Shown here: positions 1 to 8,574 of the stretch, piece after piece | How positions within the stretch are numbered: the stretch's first letter is position 1 | Layout of the letters: each line of letters begins with the position of its first letter | Assembly (NCBI GenBank): GCA_003149735.1 | Contig: QANA01000074.1 | Location: forward strand, 1 to 64,000 | Direction of reading: 5' to 3' | Length of the DNA: 64,000 nt | Source of the DNA: Clostridiales bacterium | GTDB taxonomy: Bacteria > Bacillota_A > Clostridia > Christensenellales > Christensenellaceae | Translations under genes and position numbers: made by a program | The notes under the pieces: generated by a model | Seen by the model: only the letters and a program-made list of their open reading frames with translations | What the model was told of the DNA's origin: nothing | Databases searched by the model: none

Positions 1-116
1 CAAGTATCGCCAATTTTTCTTGTCGCACTCCTGTACGGCAGCTACCCTATGCCAGTAATGTTCTCATACTGTCTTATTGGAAACTACCTTGGGGCATCCC
101 TTTTTGATGCTAAAAA

Positions 117-458
117 TCAGCCCGGCAGAATGTGGCCAATGTTATTCATATAATTGGCCAACATAAAAATAAAGTCGGCAGGAGCAGGCTTTTCAGAAAA
201 AGTGCCGCCGAGGATTTCCTGTAGTTTCTGGTGATTTCCAAAGGATCAGATATGAATGGAAACACGAGAAATTGCTCTGGAAACGGAATTGGGGATGACT
301 TGAAACTTTTGAGCAATTTGTTGATAAAGCAAGCCTGCGGTTGGTCAAGCAGAGATTTCGGTTTTTTGCAGCAAAAGAATTGCCTCTGCAATATAGCGGC
401 AGCCTTTGTTGGTAATATGTGCGCCTAATGAAATTAGTAAATCATAATAAGAATGCAT
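117..458 (-). pseudogene. Spo0A C-terminal-domain-like small protein, interrupted by two in-frame TGA codons
   Basis: Reading leftward from an ATG at 458, which has a good AGGAGG site just upstream, one frame runs 113 codons to a TGA at 117-119 and is broken only by TGA codons at 345-347 and 246-248. Its conceptual product matches the Spo0A DNA-binding domain along its whole length: a start like YYDLLISLGAHITNKG, the segment LLYQQIAQKF (Spo0A: LYPDIAKKF), SVSRAIS (RVERAIR), and a final helix ADFIFMLANYM (NSEFIAMVADKL). The second TGA falls on the conserved Trp of the AIEVAW motif. There is no receiver domain, so this resembles the stand-alone Spo0A-C-type small proteins of Clostridia. I infer a recent pseudogene; readthrough is possible but unproven. 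Confidence 0.6.
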
Positions 459-598
459 GGAGACCCTCCTAAAGAGAAAAATTATAAAATGATTGTATAG
501 GAAAAAAGCAAAAAAGGAGAAAAAAGGAAAAAACAGCATAAAAAAAGAAAAAATTTAAAAGGAGAGAACAGTGAAATTTTTACAATTCACGGTAAAAA

Positions 599-639
599 TG
601 TGGATAACTGATGTGGATTTGTGGATAAAATGTGCATAA
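599..639 (-). other. Cluster of DnaA-box-like 9-mers
   Basis: Four nonamers related to the DnaA box (TTATCCACA, seen here as TGTGGATAA on the plus strand) lie within 41 bases: exact copies at 599-607 and 620-628, a near copy TGTGGATTT at 612-620 and TGTGCATAA at 631-639. A strongly A-rich stretch lies to the left (about 475-575). The rest of 459-714 holds no gene. No dnaA or dnaN is nearby, so an accessory DnaA-binding (titration or regulatory) cluster is more likely than the main origin. DnaA binding is inferred from the motif only. Confidence 0.4.
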
Positions 640-714
640 ATGGTTCTTTTTGATGGTCGCATATGCAAAAGAAATGGAATATGGTATAAGAGCAAATAGA
701 AAAGGAGCAAAGCT

Positions 715-1518
715 ATGTATCAGGTTCGAATGTCGGATGGTGTGCGAATCGCAGTATATGAATATGGGAGGAGAAGCAGAGGGCACAGCATTTTACTGGT
801 GCATGGGTGGCCATTGGATCACAGAATATTCGAATATCAATTGGAACCGCTGCTTGAGCAGGGATATCATGTTATTGCGGTGGACCTGCGCGGGTTTGGT
901 GCTTCTGATCGGCCGGCCGGAGGATATACTTACGATCGGATGGCAATGGATTTATACGAAATAGTTAAGTTTTTGGAATTGAAAAAAGTAAATTTCATTG
1001 GCTTTTCTATGGGAGCTGCCATCGTGTTGCGCTATATGCGGTTATTCCGTGGATATCGGGTGAAAAAAATGCTGCTGATTGCTGCGATTGCACCGCAATG
1101 GGAAGGGCCGCAGGGAATTGATGCCGCTCAGGTACAGGCGTTGAGGCAGTTGGCAAAAAATGACCGGCCTAATATGGCGGAGTATCTGATACATACACAA
1201 TTTTGGGCAAAACCACAAAGCAACGCGTTGGAAAATTGGTTGATACAAATGGCGCTTTCCGCTTCCGGATTAGCCACACGGCATTGTCTGGAAGCTTTGA
1301 TACAGGAGGATGGAAAAAAGGATCTCAATGCTGTAAAGGTGCCGGTCTTTCTGCTTCAGGGAGATCAGGATAAAATGGCTCCGCCTTCTTTGGGATCTTT
1401 TCTGCAAGAAAAAATCGAAGGCGCACAGCTGGAGTTTTTTAAGGAAGCAGGGCATGGAATCCTTTATGAACAAAGGGAAATCTTGAATCAACGACTATTG
1501 GAAATTCTTTCGATATAG
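715..1518 (+). CDS. Alpha/beta hydrolase
   Basis: A cytosolic alpha/beta-hydrolase of 267 residues, the usual size for esterase/haloperoxidase-like members. The oxyanion region HGWPLDH follows strand 3 near residue 30, the nucleophile elbow is GFSMGA (Ser about 98), the acid is in QGDQDKM (about 217-219), and the catalytic His is in EAGHG (about 247). There is no signal peptide or membrane segment. The start has an AAAAGGAG site 7-8 bases upstream. It stands alone, closed by a hairpin terminator at 1531-1576, ahead of the two-component operon. The natural substrate cannot be told from sequence; carboxylic ester or peroxidase-type activity would fit the family. Confidence 0.85.
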   Translation: MYQVRMSDGVRIAVYEYGRRSRGHSILLVHGWPLDHRIFEYQLEPLLEQGYHVIAVDLRGFGASDRPAGGYTYDRMAMDLYEIVKFLELKKVNFIGFSMGAAIVLRYMRLFRGYRVKKMLLIAAIAPQWEGPQGIDAAQVQALRQLAKNDRPNMAEYLIHTQFWAKPQSNALENWLIQMALSASGLATRHCLEALIQEDGKKDLNAVKVPVFLLQGDQDKMAPPSLGSFLQEKIEGAQLEFFKEAGHGILYEQREILNQRLLEILSI

Positions 1519-1530
1519 AAAAACACATGC

Positions 1531-1576
1531 ATATAGCCGTCTGTTTTTGCCAAAGGGGAAACAGGCGGCTATATTT
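1531..1576 (+). terminator. Rho-independent terminator after the hydrolase
   Basis: A long stem pairs ATAGCCGTCTGTTT with AAACAGGCGGCTAT (one G-T wobble) and is followed by ATTTT. It separates the hydrolase from the downstream two-component operon. Confidence 0.75.
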
Positions 1577-1706
1577 TATGATACGGAAACAGGGAAAACT
1601 CTCTTTTTTAGAAACGGATATGATATACTTTTGGACAAGAGAAAAGTTGAAAAGACACAACTTTGTTACAACTTTGCGATATCATATTCGCAAAGAGGAG
1701 AACGTC

Positions 1707-2360
1707 ATGAATGAAGTTTTGATTGTTGAAGATGAAAAGGCCATTTCCAATCTCATTGAAATCAGTTTGAAACAGGAAGGGTATCGGTGTACCTGTGCTT
1801 ATGATGGCCAACAGGCTGCAGATTTGATCGAACGAAATTCGTATGATTTGATTTTATTGGATATCATGCTGCCAGAAATTGATGGTTATGAGTTGCTGGA
1901 ATATATCCACCCCCTGGGGATTCCGGTAATTTGTATTACTGCTAAAAGTGCAGTACGCGATCGTATCCGGGGGCTTAAAATGGGAGCCGACGATTATCTC
2001 ATTAAACCTTTTCAGATTGGAGAACTGTTAGCCAGAGTAGAAGCGGTGATGCGCCGCTATGACAAGAGCAGCAAAGAATTATTCGTAGATGATGTTTGTG
2101 TAGATACCGAAGCGCGTATTGTCTGGCAACGTGGTAAAAAAGTGGAAATGACGGTAAAGGAATTTGATTTGCTGGTAGTGCTGATTCGCAACAAGAACAC
2201 AGCGCTTTATCGGGATCGCTTGTATGAAATGGTTTGGGGAAGGGAATTTACGGGAGAGACACGTACTTTGGATTCACATGTGCAGCGGCTGCGCAAAAAG
2301 CTTGGTTGGGAGGATCGGATCAAGACGGTGTTCCGCATCGGTTATCGCCTGGAGGTATAA
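1707..2360 (+). CDS. OmpR/PhoB-family response regulator
   Basis: A 217-residue two-component response regulator. The receiver domain (about 1-115) shows the acidic pair VEDE near residue 9, the phospho-acceptor Asp at about 52 in LILLDIMLPEIDG and the conserved Lys in LIKPF near 100. A winged-helix trans_reg_C domain (about 125-215) ends in RTLDSHVQRLRKKL and the GYR(L) wing. The ATG at 1707 follows AAAGAGGAG; an inverted repeat CTTTGCG/CGCAAAG (1672-1695) touches this ribosome site and could modulate translation. It is followed at once by the histidine kinase, whose Shine-Dalgarno overlaps this gene's stop codon region. The regulon is unknown. Confidence 0.92.
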   Translation: MNEVLIVEDEKAISNLIEISLKQEGYRCTCAYDGQQAADLIERNSYDLILLDIMLPEIDGYELLEYIHPLGIPVICITAKSAVRDRIRGLKMGADDYLIKPFQIGELLARVEAVMRRYDKSSKELFVDDVCVDTEARIVWQRGKKVEMTVKEFDLLVVLIRNKNTALYRDRLYEMVWGREFTGETRTLDSHVQRLRKKLGWEDRIKTVFRIGYRLEV

Positions 2361-2364
2361 CTGC

Positions 2365-3810
2365 GTGAAGTATTTTGTAAAAGTATTCTTCTGCATGATT
2401 TTGGTTATTACGATTGCACTGGCAGTTATGGGTTATGTTTTGATTTCCCATAATTTTGAAAATGCGCTTTCACGTGAAAAAGCCAGAGTATTGGAAGAAT
2501 ATCAGTTATTAAAATTTTCGTTGCAGGCAGGCATGATCAACGCGGTCGAGCAAGGAGCAGTGCTGGAAGAAGTGTTGTCGGAGATCGCCGGGCAAACGGC
2601 ACAATTGGCTCCGGAAAACAATCTTTTTGCGATATATACAGATCAATTTTCTGTACTGCAATCCAACTTTCCGCGTGAATATGATTTTTCTCAAATCGCT
2701 ACAAAGCAGGAGGATAAACTTTACTATACAACGGCCTCGATTGGAGAAACGACGCATATGCTGGTTTCTGGATATTTTGAACAGAGTGATATGCAGTTGT
2801 ATCTCTCTGTAGGGCGGGATATCGGTGCGGTATTGGAAGAGCAGCAGGCGCAGATGAAGGATTATATGATAATCTATGGCATCATTCTCTGCACCAGTGC
2901 GGTAGTGCTTTCCGTCGTTTCCTTTTTATTGACGCGACCGATCGGTTTGTTGACGCAGGCGGCTGCCCGCATAGCAGATGGTCACTATAGCGAACGGGTA
3001 TATAGTCGCTCTCACGACGAAATTGGAATGTTGGCACAAAGCTTTAATAAAATGGCAGAAAACGTGGAGGAGAAAATTTATGCTTTGGAATTGAATGCCA
3101 GGCAGAAAGAGGATTTTGTTGCCAATTTTGCGCATGAGTTGAAAACGCCGTTGACGTCGGTAATCGGTTATGCCGATATGATTTACAGCAAACAATGCGA
3201 TGCACAGACGGTGCATATGGCGGCGGGCTATATTCTCAGCGAAGGAATGCGGCTGGAATCACTTTCTTTCAAATTGATGGAACTGATTGTGCTGGGAAAG
3301 CAGGACTTTTTACTGGAAGAGATGCCTGCTCGGGAGTTGATGGAAGATATTGTGCATACGTTGGCTCCATGCATGCAGGAAAAGCAAGTTTTGTTGACCT
3401 GGCAGGCCGAGCCATGTTATGTATGGGCAGAGTATGACTTGGTAAAAACGATGATTCTGAATCTGGCAGATAATGCGGCAAAGGCAGACAGTACACAAAT
3501 TCACATTCGGGGCAGTGTGGTAGGGCACCGATACGAAATTTGTATTGAAGATGACGGCTGCGGAATTCCGGAAGAAGAACTTTCGCGTATCACAGAGGCT
3601 TTTTATATGGTGGATAAAGCTCGATCCCGAGGGCAACATGGCGCCGGATTGGGGTTGGCGATTGCAGCAAAAATTGCCGCGATTCATGGAAGCCGGCTGA
3701 ATTACAGCAGTGCAGTCGGTCAGGGAACAGCTGTGCGGTTTTCTTTGCCCATGGAGCGTAGAAAACATAAAAGAAAGCGGGCCGGACAAAATGAAACGAG
3801 ACGACAGTAA
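2365..3810 (+). CDS. Membrane sensor histidine kinase
   Basis: A sensor kinase of 481 residues, partner of the regulator just upstream. I chose the GTG at 2365 because GGAGGT sits 8 bases before it; the open frame extends further up inside the regulator but without a ribosome site. Layout: TM1 about 8-26, an extracytoplasmic sensor of about 135 residues, TM2 about 167-190, HAMP about 190-243, HisKA with phospho-His about 257 in FAHELKTPLTSVIGYADMI, and HATPase_c with N-box NLADNAAK, G1 box EDDGCGIP and G2 box GAGLGLAIA. Its 3' end overlaps the next gene by 20 bases, so the operon is translationally coupled. The ligand is unknown. Confidence 0.92.
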   Translation: MKYFVKVFFCMILVITIALAVMGYVLISHNFENALSREKARVLEEYQLLKFSLQAGMINAVEQGAVLEEVLSEIAGQTAQLAPENNLFAIYTDQFSVLQSNFPREYDFSQIATKQEDKLYYTTASIGETTHMLVSGYFEQSDMQLYLSVGRDIGAVLEEQQAQMKDYMIIYGIILCTSAVVLSVVSFLLTRPIGLLTQAAARIADGHYSERVYSRSHDEIGMLAQSFNKMAENVEEKIYALELNARQKEDFVANFAHELKTPLTSVIGYADMIYSKQCDAQTVHMAAGYILSEGMRLESLSFKLMELIVLGKQDFLLEEMPARELMEDIVHTLAPCMQEKQVLLTWQAEPCYVWAEYDLVKTMILNLADNAAKADSTQIHIRGSVVGHRYEICIEDDGCGIPEEELSRITEAFYMVDKARSRGQHGAGLGLAIAAKIAAIHGSRLNYSSAVGQGTAVRFSLPMERRKHKRKRAGQNETRRQ

Positions 3811-4606
3811 AGGAAAGGCCTGGTTAGCAGGAATGATAGTTTTGTTGATCATTGCCTGCGGTTTACTATTGCCTGTTTTATTGTTAAATAAGCAAAAAAT
3901 GGAATTGGAAAGGCAGCGGGAGTATGTGACCTACGCACAGGTACAGCCGCTCTATTTTGGAAAAGGTGAGCATTTTTCTCATAGAGAACCGGAAAAAGAG
4001 GAGATGACGCTGACTGAAGCGGATTTTATTGCACGCAAAAAATTACAGGAGTATTTTGCAATGGAAATTCTGCAGACGCCACAGGATTGGCCGCTGAATA
4101 TGGAAGATGCGCAATTGGCAACGGATGGAAAAGTATGGAGACTTCTTTATGGAGTAGATCAGGTAGACTGGCTGGAGGTGCGGTTGGATTCCATCCGGGG
4201 AACAATTTATCTGATTGGTTATTTGGAACAACAGAGTGATTGCGAAAAGGACGTAAAAGGCATGCCCAACGGAGAACCTCAAAATGATATTTCGGTAAAA
4301 GAGGAGGAGCGCAATTTGAGTTATACGGAAGCGGATGTTCTCCGGATGGCACAGCAGATGGCTCTGGAATATCAGGAGGAAGATGGAGAACTGTTGGATC
4401 ACAAGGGGGATGATTATGCGGCTGTCGCATTGAAAGACGGCCATATTGCAGTTGCCTGTTGGGAAAACAATCCGTGGTGGCAGTATATGGCAGTTGTAGA
4501 GGCGCAAACCTATCAGGAGGACAACACAGGAGGAGGTTGGCTATGGAAAGAAGAGGCACTCACTCGGATAGGATACGAGCCCGAGCATGCAGAAATAAGG
4601 CAGTAA
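3791..4606 (+). CDS. Membrane-anchored two-component-operon protein, paralog A
   Basis: Not a family I recognise. The 271-residue product has a short basic N-terminus, one transmembrane helix (about 12-33, AGMIVLLIIACGLLLPVLLL) and a large outside domain, so it should be a type II anchored extracytoplasmic protein. It overlaps the kinase by 20 bases and the next gene by about 64 bases. It is a paralog of that next gene: both share the N-terminal helix ending LLLPxLLL(N/R)KQ, a following WISYEQ/YVTYAQ segment with LQ/PLYF, and a similar core and C-terminal WWQYMAVVEA/WYQYVAILDA. By position it could tune the kinase, as the YycH/YycI pair does for WalK, but sequence alone does not show homology to those. 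Confidence 0.75.
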   Translation: MKRDDSKGKAWLAGMIVLLIIACGLLLPVLLLNKQKMELERQREYVTYAQVQPLYFGKGEHFSHREPEKEEMTLTEADFIARKKLQEYFAMEILQTPQDWPLNMEDAQLATDGKVWRLLYGVDQVDWLEVRLDSIRGTIYLIGYLEQQSDCEKDVKGMPNGEPQNDISVKEEERNLSYTEADVLRMAQQMALEYQEEDGELLDHKGDDYAAVALKDGHIAVACWENNPWWQYMAVVEAQTYQEDNTGGGWLWKEEALTRIGYEPEHAEIRQ

Positions 4607-5349
4607 GAAAGAATAGCGCAGTACTTGCCTGGTTGTTGGCAGTTGTTGTGGTTTTGTTGGGCATTTTGCTGCCTTGTCTGTTGCTGCGCAAACAGGAAAC
4701 AAATTGGATGAAACAAAGTGAGTGGATTTCCTATGAACAAATCCTGCCCCTGCAGTTTGATCAGACGTTGAATTTTGTGGAACGGAAAGCGGTAAATGGA
4801 GAATTATGGCTGGAAGAAGCGGAAGAAGCATGCCGTGTACAACTGGAAATCCTGTTGGAAAACGGGGCATTAACGGCAGGATACTATTGGCCGGCGGCAT
4901 TGGAACTGCAGAGCGGGCTACTGGCAGAAGAACAACCGGTATGGCAGCTGATTTTCTGTCTGCCGGAAGAAGGTTCAAAAACGATGGGAGGACGAACAGC
5001 GGTTTTGGAAGTCCAAATGGATGCGTTGAACGGCCAGATTTACCAGGTAGGATATATGGAAATGCAGATGGGAGCAGACGAAGCGCTTGAAAAAAACAAT
5101 GCATATATTGCTGTACAAAACTTTGTATATCCTTATTTGGGCAGAGAAGGCGTGATATTGGAATCTTCAGATGACAGGCAGGCTTCTATGCTGCTGGACG
5201 ACGGAAGTTTCGTTTATTACTGCTGCGGAGAAGCACCGTGGTATCAGTATGTAGCCATATTGGATGCGCATGATTATGATCGAAAGGAAGAATTGCGGGA
5301 TGCGTGGTTGAACCGTCAACAAAAAACAATCTATGAAACAATAGTATAA
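4543..5349 (+). CDS. Membrane-anchored two-component-operon protein, paralog B
   Basis: A 268-residue protein of unknown family and a paralog of the gene before it. The ATG at 4543 has AGGAGG 6-7 bases upstream, although it lies inside the end of the previous gene. There is an N-terminal basic patch, one transmembrane helix (about 22-46) and an extracytoplasmic domain of about 220 residues. Shared landmarks with paralog A include SYEQILPLQF, a YWPAALELQ-like core and APWYQYVAILDAHDYD near the end. It is the last gene of the two-component operon, closed by the terminator at 5372-5405. Role inferred only from context: sensing or adjusting kinase activity at the outer face of the membrane. Confidence 0.75.
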   Translation: MERRGTHSDRIRARACRNKAVRKNSAVLAWLLAVVVVLLGILLPCLLLRKQETNWMKQSEWISYEQILPLQFDQTLNFVERKAVNGELWLEEAEEACRVQLEILLENGALTAGYYWPAALELQSGLLAEEQPVWQLIFCLPEEGSKTMGGRTAVLEVQMDALNGQIYQVGYMEMQMGADEALEKNNAYIAVQNFVYPYLGREGVILESSDDRQASMLLDDGSFVYYCCGEAPWYQYVAILDAHDYDRKEELRDAWLNRQQKTIYETIV

Positions 5350-5371
5350 ATAAAATAGGAAAATGATGAAA

Positions 5372-5405
5372 AGACGGCGGTGATCGGAAGATTCCGCCGT
5401 CTTTT
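5372..5405 (+). terminator. Terminator of the two-component operon
   Basis: A GC-rich stem GACGGCGG/CCGCCGTC followed by TTTT lies just after the last gene of the operon and ahead of the convergent FemX-type gene. Confidence 0.75.
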
Positions 5406-5430
5406 GAAACCCGGAGAAAAAGGAAAAGGG

Positions 5431-6489
5431 TCAGGAAGTGAGCCGGCAATGGGGATGGGAAAATTGAAATTTTTTTATGCGTTTGCGTATAGCCATAGCC
5501 ATCTGAAGAAAGAAATAAGCGACCGGCCGCAGGACTTGTTCGTATTCGCCGGTTAATTCACAGATATAGCCGTTAAAGCCGCGTTTAAAACGGTAAAGTC
5601 CATAAAGAGGATGATTTGGATTTTCTATTTGGCCGGAAATGCCGCGAAAGTCATAAATATGGCAGCCGGCTTCAATCGCATCGCAGATCATGGCATATTG
5701 CATCAGGTAATTGGGCATTACCTGACGGTGACGGGCAGTGCTGGCACCATAAAGGTACCAGGTGCGCCCGCCATAACAGATCGAGATCGCGCCGGCAAGA
5801 GGTTCTGCACCGAAATAAGCCAAATAAAGCCGTGCGTGTGGCCCCATTTTTTCCAGCAGACGTCGATAATAACTTAGAGGGCGTATGGGAAAGCCATCCC
5901 GTTGGCCGGTCTCTTGCAGCAGAGTATAAAAGCGTGGCAGATCCTCCGGGCGATCTTTTTGAATATAAACGCCTTTTCGCTCCGCCAGACGGATATTATA
6001 GCGTGTCTTGCTGCGAAAAGAAGAAAAAATTTCCTGACAACTTTTTCCCGCAATATTCAGGCGGTATACAAAGTGGGGCTGCGTATTGCCGAGGCATGGA
6101 TTCGGGGCATTCAGTCGAAAACCTGCTTCCAACAGCAATTTTTGCAAAAAAGAATCTTCTGCGGGAAAATCAGGATCAATCCTGCAAAACAGAACCTTTT
6201 TTTGCCGGGCATAGGTCTGGATGTCTGCCAGCAATTGACGAATCAGCACCGGATCGCGGCGGGAAAAAACCGGGCCACGTGGTGAATACAGCATGTATCC
6301 AAGAGGTGATTTTCTATACAACAGCTGTATGCCTGCACAAAGGTTACCCTCTGTATCCCGCAGCACCAAAATATCCTGGTACCAATTTTCCTTAACTTGC
6401 CCCCAGCGCGGGCTTTGCATGAAGTTGGCGCTGCATTTTTGGCAGAACGCATCAAAAAGAGAATATTCTTGCGGACTCAATAATTGCAT
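5431..6489 (-). CDS. FemAB/FemX-type peptidoglycan bridge aminoacyltransferase
   Basis: A 352-residue member of the Fem family, which uses aminoacyl-tRNA to add amino acids to the stem-peptide Lys or DAP side chain of cell-wall precursors at the inner membrane face. Two GNAT-like halves are visible; the second carries the typical QRDGFPIRPLSYYRRLLE stretch and the signature IYDFRGISG...NHPLYGLYRFKRGFNG near residues 285-315. It starts inside the end of the alanine racemase gene (13-base overlap), so both are one leftward operon. The pairing suggests a wall-modification unit; whether it adds Ala, Ser or another residue cannot be read from the sequence. Confidence 0.85.
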   Translation of the reverse strand: MQLLSPQEYSLFDAFCQKCSANFMQSPRWGQVKENWYQDILVLRDTEGNLCAGIQLLYRKSPLGYMLYSPRGPVFSRRDPVLIRQLLADIQTYARQKKVLFCRIDPDFPAEDSFLQKLLLEAGFRLNAPNPCLGNTQPHFVYRLNIAGKSCQEIFSSFRSKTRYNIRLAERKGVYIQKDRPEDLPRFYTLLQETGQRDGFPIRPLSYYRRLLEKMGPHARLYLAYFGAEPLAGAISICYGGRTWYLYGASTARHRQVMPNYLMQYAMICDAIEAGCHIYDFRGISGQIENPNHPLYGLYRFKRGFNGYICELTGEYEQVLRPVAYFFLQMAMAIRKRIKKFQFSHPHCRLTS

Positions 6490-7637
6490 GATAGATCCTC
6501 CTGAGGCAGTTTACTGCAAAAGAGACGGGGAAGGGAAGGAGGGCAGAAAGCCGGGTTTACAGCAAAAAGGGCAAAATCTCCAATATTTGCGGAGCAATGG
6601 TCGAGGTCAATTGCCAGATGATTCATACCGATGGCTCCAAGAATGGGAACTTGCCGGCCGGCGATTTCTACCAAAAGTTTTTTGGAATGAAAGACAGAGC
6701 AGGCTCCCCGATAAAAATAGCGCAAGGGGTTGAGTTTGGATTCCTGGCGATGGATAAAGCAACCGGCCATGGCCCCTGCCTGCAGAATGCCTACTTGTGT
6801 AGCATGGTGCAGGACAGTATGCCGTCCATACCCTACATGCCAGCCTTCAGGCAGGCGTTTGCGGCTGATCAATTTTGCACAGTAGCGGCAGCAGGGCTGC
6901 AGTTCGTAGGAAGAGGCATCGGGGACCATGCCGGGAATCGCAGCGCCAAGGCGTACCATATCCAGATGCATCTGCGGATATTTCAATGCTGCTCCACTGG
7001 CACAGCAATGGCGCAAACGAGGATGAATGCCATGGCTTTGTAAGCGGGAAAGCAGCTGCATAAAAAGAGAAAACTGCTTTTTGGTAAAGGACGCATCGGC
7101 ATACGGTTCGGAAAAGTGGGTGTAAATGCCATCTAAAATAAATAATTGTGCTGCCTGCAATACGCTTTGCAGCTGATTGGGCAGGAAACCGTAACGACCA
7201 AACCCGGTATCCAGCTTCAATTGTACACGAGCCTTTTTGCCGGTATGGCGTTGGGCGATGCGAAGTTGTTGTATCTCCTGCTCGCTGCCGATATGCAGCA
7301 CAATATTACCGCAGCGAATGGCAGCACACAGTGAATCCGGATTGGAAATGGGAGCCAGCAGATAAAAAGTTGCCTTAGGATATCGGGCAGATAACGCCAG
7401 AGCTTCCTGGCAGTCAATCAGGCCAAAATCGCGGATGCCCTGGTCGTACAGCAACGCGGTATAGGCAGAGAGCCCCAATCCGTAGCCATTGTTTTTAATG
7501 ACAGCCATGATAGGGGCGGAAATACGCCGGCGCAGAGTGCGGAGATTATTCAGTAAGGCATCCTGCGAGATGAGTAGATAAGAAGTATGTGGTTGTACTG
7601 TCGGAAAGACAGTTTTGAAATTGTATTCTGGCAACAT
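6477..7637 (-). CDS. alr: Alanine racemase
   Basis: A PLP-dependent fold-type III alanine racemase of 386 residues, supplying D-Ala for peptidoglycan. The PLP lysine is K48 in the slightly divergent AVIKNNGYGLG motif, followed by the TIM-barrel motifs LKLDTGFGRYGF and GIYTHFS and the invariant ...MVRLGAAIPG. The catalytic Tyr lies in VGYGRHT and the C-terminal substrate segment is AIGMNHLAIDL, where the usual Cys before Met is Gly. GGAGAAA precedes the ATG. Its last 13 bases overlap the FemX-type gene, so the two are co-translated; this may be a dedicated wall-bridge racemase rather than the only alr in the genome. Confidence 0.88.
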   Translation of the reverse strand: MLPEYNFKTVFPTVQPHTSYLLISQDALLNNLRTLRRRISAPIMAVIKNNGYGLGLSAYTALLYDQGIRDFGLIDCQEALALSARYPKATFYLLAPISNPDSLCAAIRCGNIVLHIGSEQEIQQLRIAQRHTGKKARVQLKLDTGFGRYGFLPNQLQSVLQAAQLFILDGIYTHFSEPYADASFTKKQFSLFMQLLSRLQSHGIHPRLRHCCASGAALKYPQMHLDMVRLGAAIPGMVPDASSYELQPCCRYCAKLISRKRLPEGWHVGYGRHTVLHHATQVGILQAGAMAGCFIHRQESKLNPLRYFYRGACSVFHSKKLLVEIAGRQVPILGAIGMNHLAIDLDHCSANIGDFALFAVNPAFCPPSLPRLFCSKLPQEDLSCNY

Positions 7638-7748
7638 GGTGCGTTTCTCCGTTTCATTTGACTGCTTTCAGCTTAAAACGGGGTTGTCGCAGAAAATTGC
7701 CCAAGATGTTATAGAGTTGTAAAAAACGATAAAAAACGCGTGATCGGT

Positions 7749-8360
7749 TTATTTGGATGGAACGGGAATTGTCGATTGCACAGGAGTAATAAGCTGCCTG
7801 CAATAGGATTTGAATTGCTCACGGGAAATTTCCTGTTGGGAGGAGAGCCACCAGGAAGCCAGAGAAAGAAACCCGCCCGTATAAAAGCGGGATAAAACTT
7901 CGTAGGGAATGCCGCCGGGATGAGAGAGTCCATTTTTCTGAAAGAGAGAAAAACTGTGCATCAACTGTGCGGATATATAGGATTCAAAGATTTGAGCGAT
8001 GCTCCCTTCATAACCATTGTTGTGTAAAATGGAACGATATGTATTCTGTTTTTCAAAAAGATGATCGATGATGTGGTCCAAAGCCAGAGAGTAAAAAGTA
8101 ATGGGATCGGTATCAGAAGAAACAGGCGGAATATCCTCTAAGAATTTTTGCTGCAGCGCAGCCAATGCGCAGCGCAATAAATGATGTTTATCTTCGAAAT
8201 GATGATAAAAGGTTGTTCGGTGCACCATTGCTTTTTGGCAGATGTCAGTTACGCTGATAGCTGAAAGAGGCTTTTCTTCCATTAAAGAAAAAAGTGCGTC
8301 AAAAAGGTATTTATGTGTCTTGGTAATGCGAAGATCTTGTTTGTTGGACTGATTTCCCAT
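7749..8360 (-). CDS. TetR-family transcriptional regulator
   Basis: A 203-residue TetR regulator. The N-terminal helix-turn-helix shows the AISVTDICQKAMVHRTTFYHHFEDKHHLL pattern (residues about 35-65), and the C-terminal half resembles the TetR_C_8 type. The ATG at 8360 is preferred over an upstream TTG because GGAG lies 6-7 bases before it. It is divergent from a wrecked FtsX-type permease at 8575-8836, and between them lies a near-perfect 43-bp palindrome (8458-8500) that is the likely operator. Its original target was therefore probably an ABC transporter now reduced to a scar. Confidence 0.88.
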   Translation of the reverse strand: MGNQSNKQDLRITKTHKYLFDALFSLMEEKPLSAISVTDICQKAMVHRTTFYHHFEDKHHLLRCALAALQQKFLEDIPPVSSDTDPITFYSLALDHIIDHLFEKQNTYRSILHNNGYEGSIAQIFESYISAQLMHSFSLFQKNGLSHPGGIPYEVLSRFYTGGFLSLASWWLSSQQEISREQFKSYCRQLITPVQSTIPVPSK

Positions 8361-8457
8361 AAAAAACTCCAAAATAATACAATTTTTATAAAAATGTAGC
8401 GTTTATATACAAATGTGGTCAAATTGCCACTTGACTGCGAAAGTGGTTGGCATATAA

Positions 8458-8500
8458 TTATTCATACAGTTGTATATTAAATATATAACTGTATGAATAA
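8458..8500. promoter_or_regulatory. 43-bp palindrome, likely TetR operator
   Basis: Arms of 14 bases (TTATTCATACAGTT and its exact complement AACTGTATGAATAA) flank a 15-base AT-rich centre that is itself almost symmetric. It sits between the divergent TetR gene and the permease remnant, where an autorepressing TetR would bind. Binding is inferred. Confidence 0.65.
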
Positions 8501-8574
8501 TTTGTAAAGAACTTTTTATAGAAGTAGTTAAGGAAAATTTCGGAGAAAAGAATCCATCTTTGTGTGAGGAGGAA

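Noticed and set aside
231..428. Plus-strand ORF in the first 450 bases
   Set aside because: It is the antisense of the Spo0A-C-like frame and has no ribosome site or family similarity.
3791..5349. Naming the two anchored proteins yycH and yycI
   Set aside because: Position is suggestive, but I cannot see sequence similarity, and the two are paralogs of each other.
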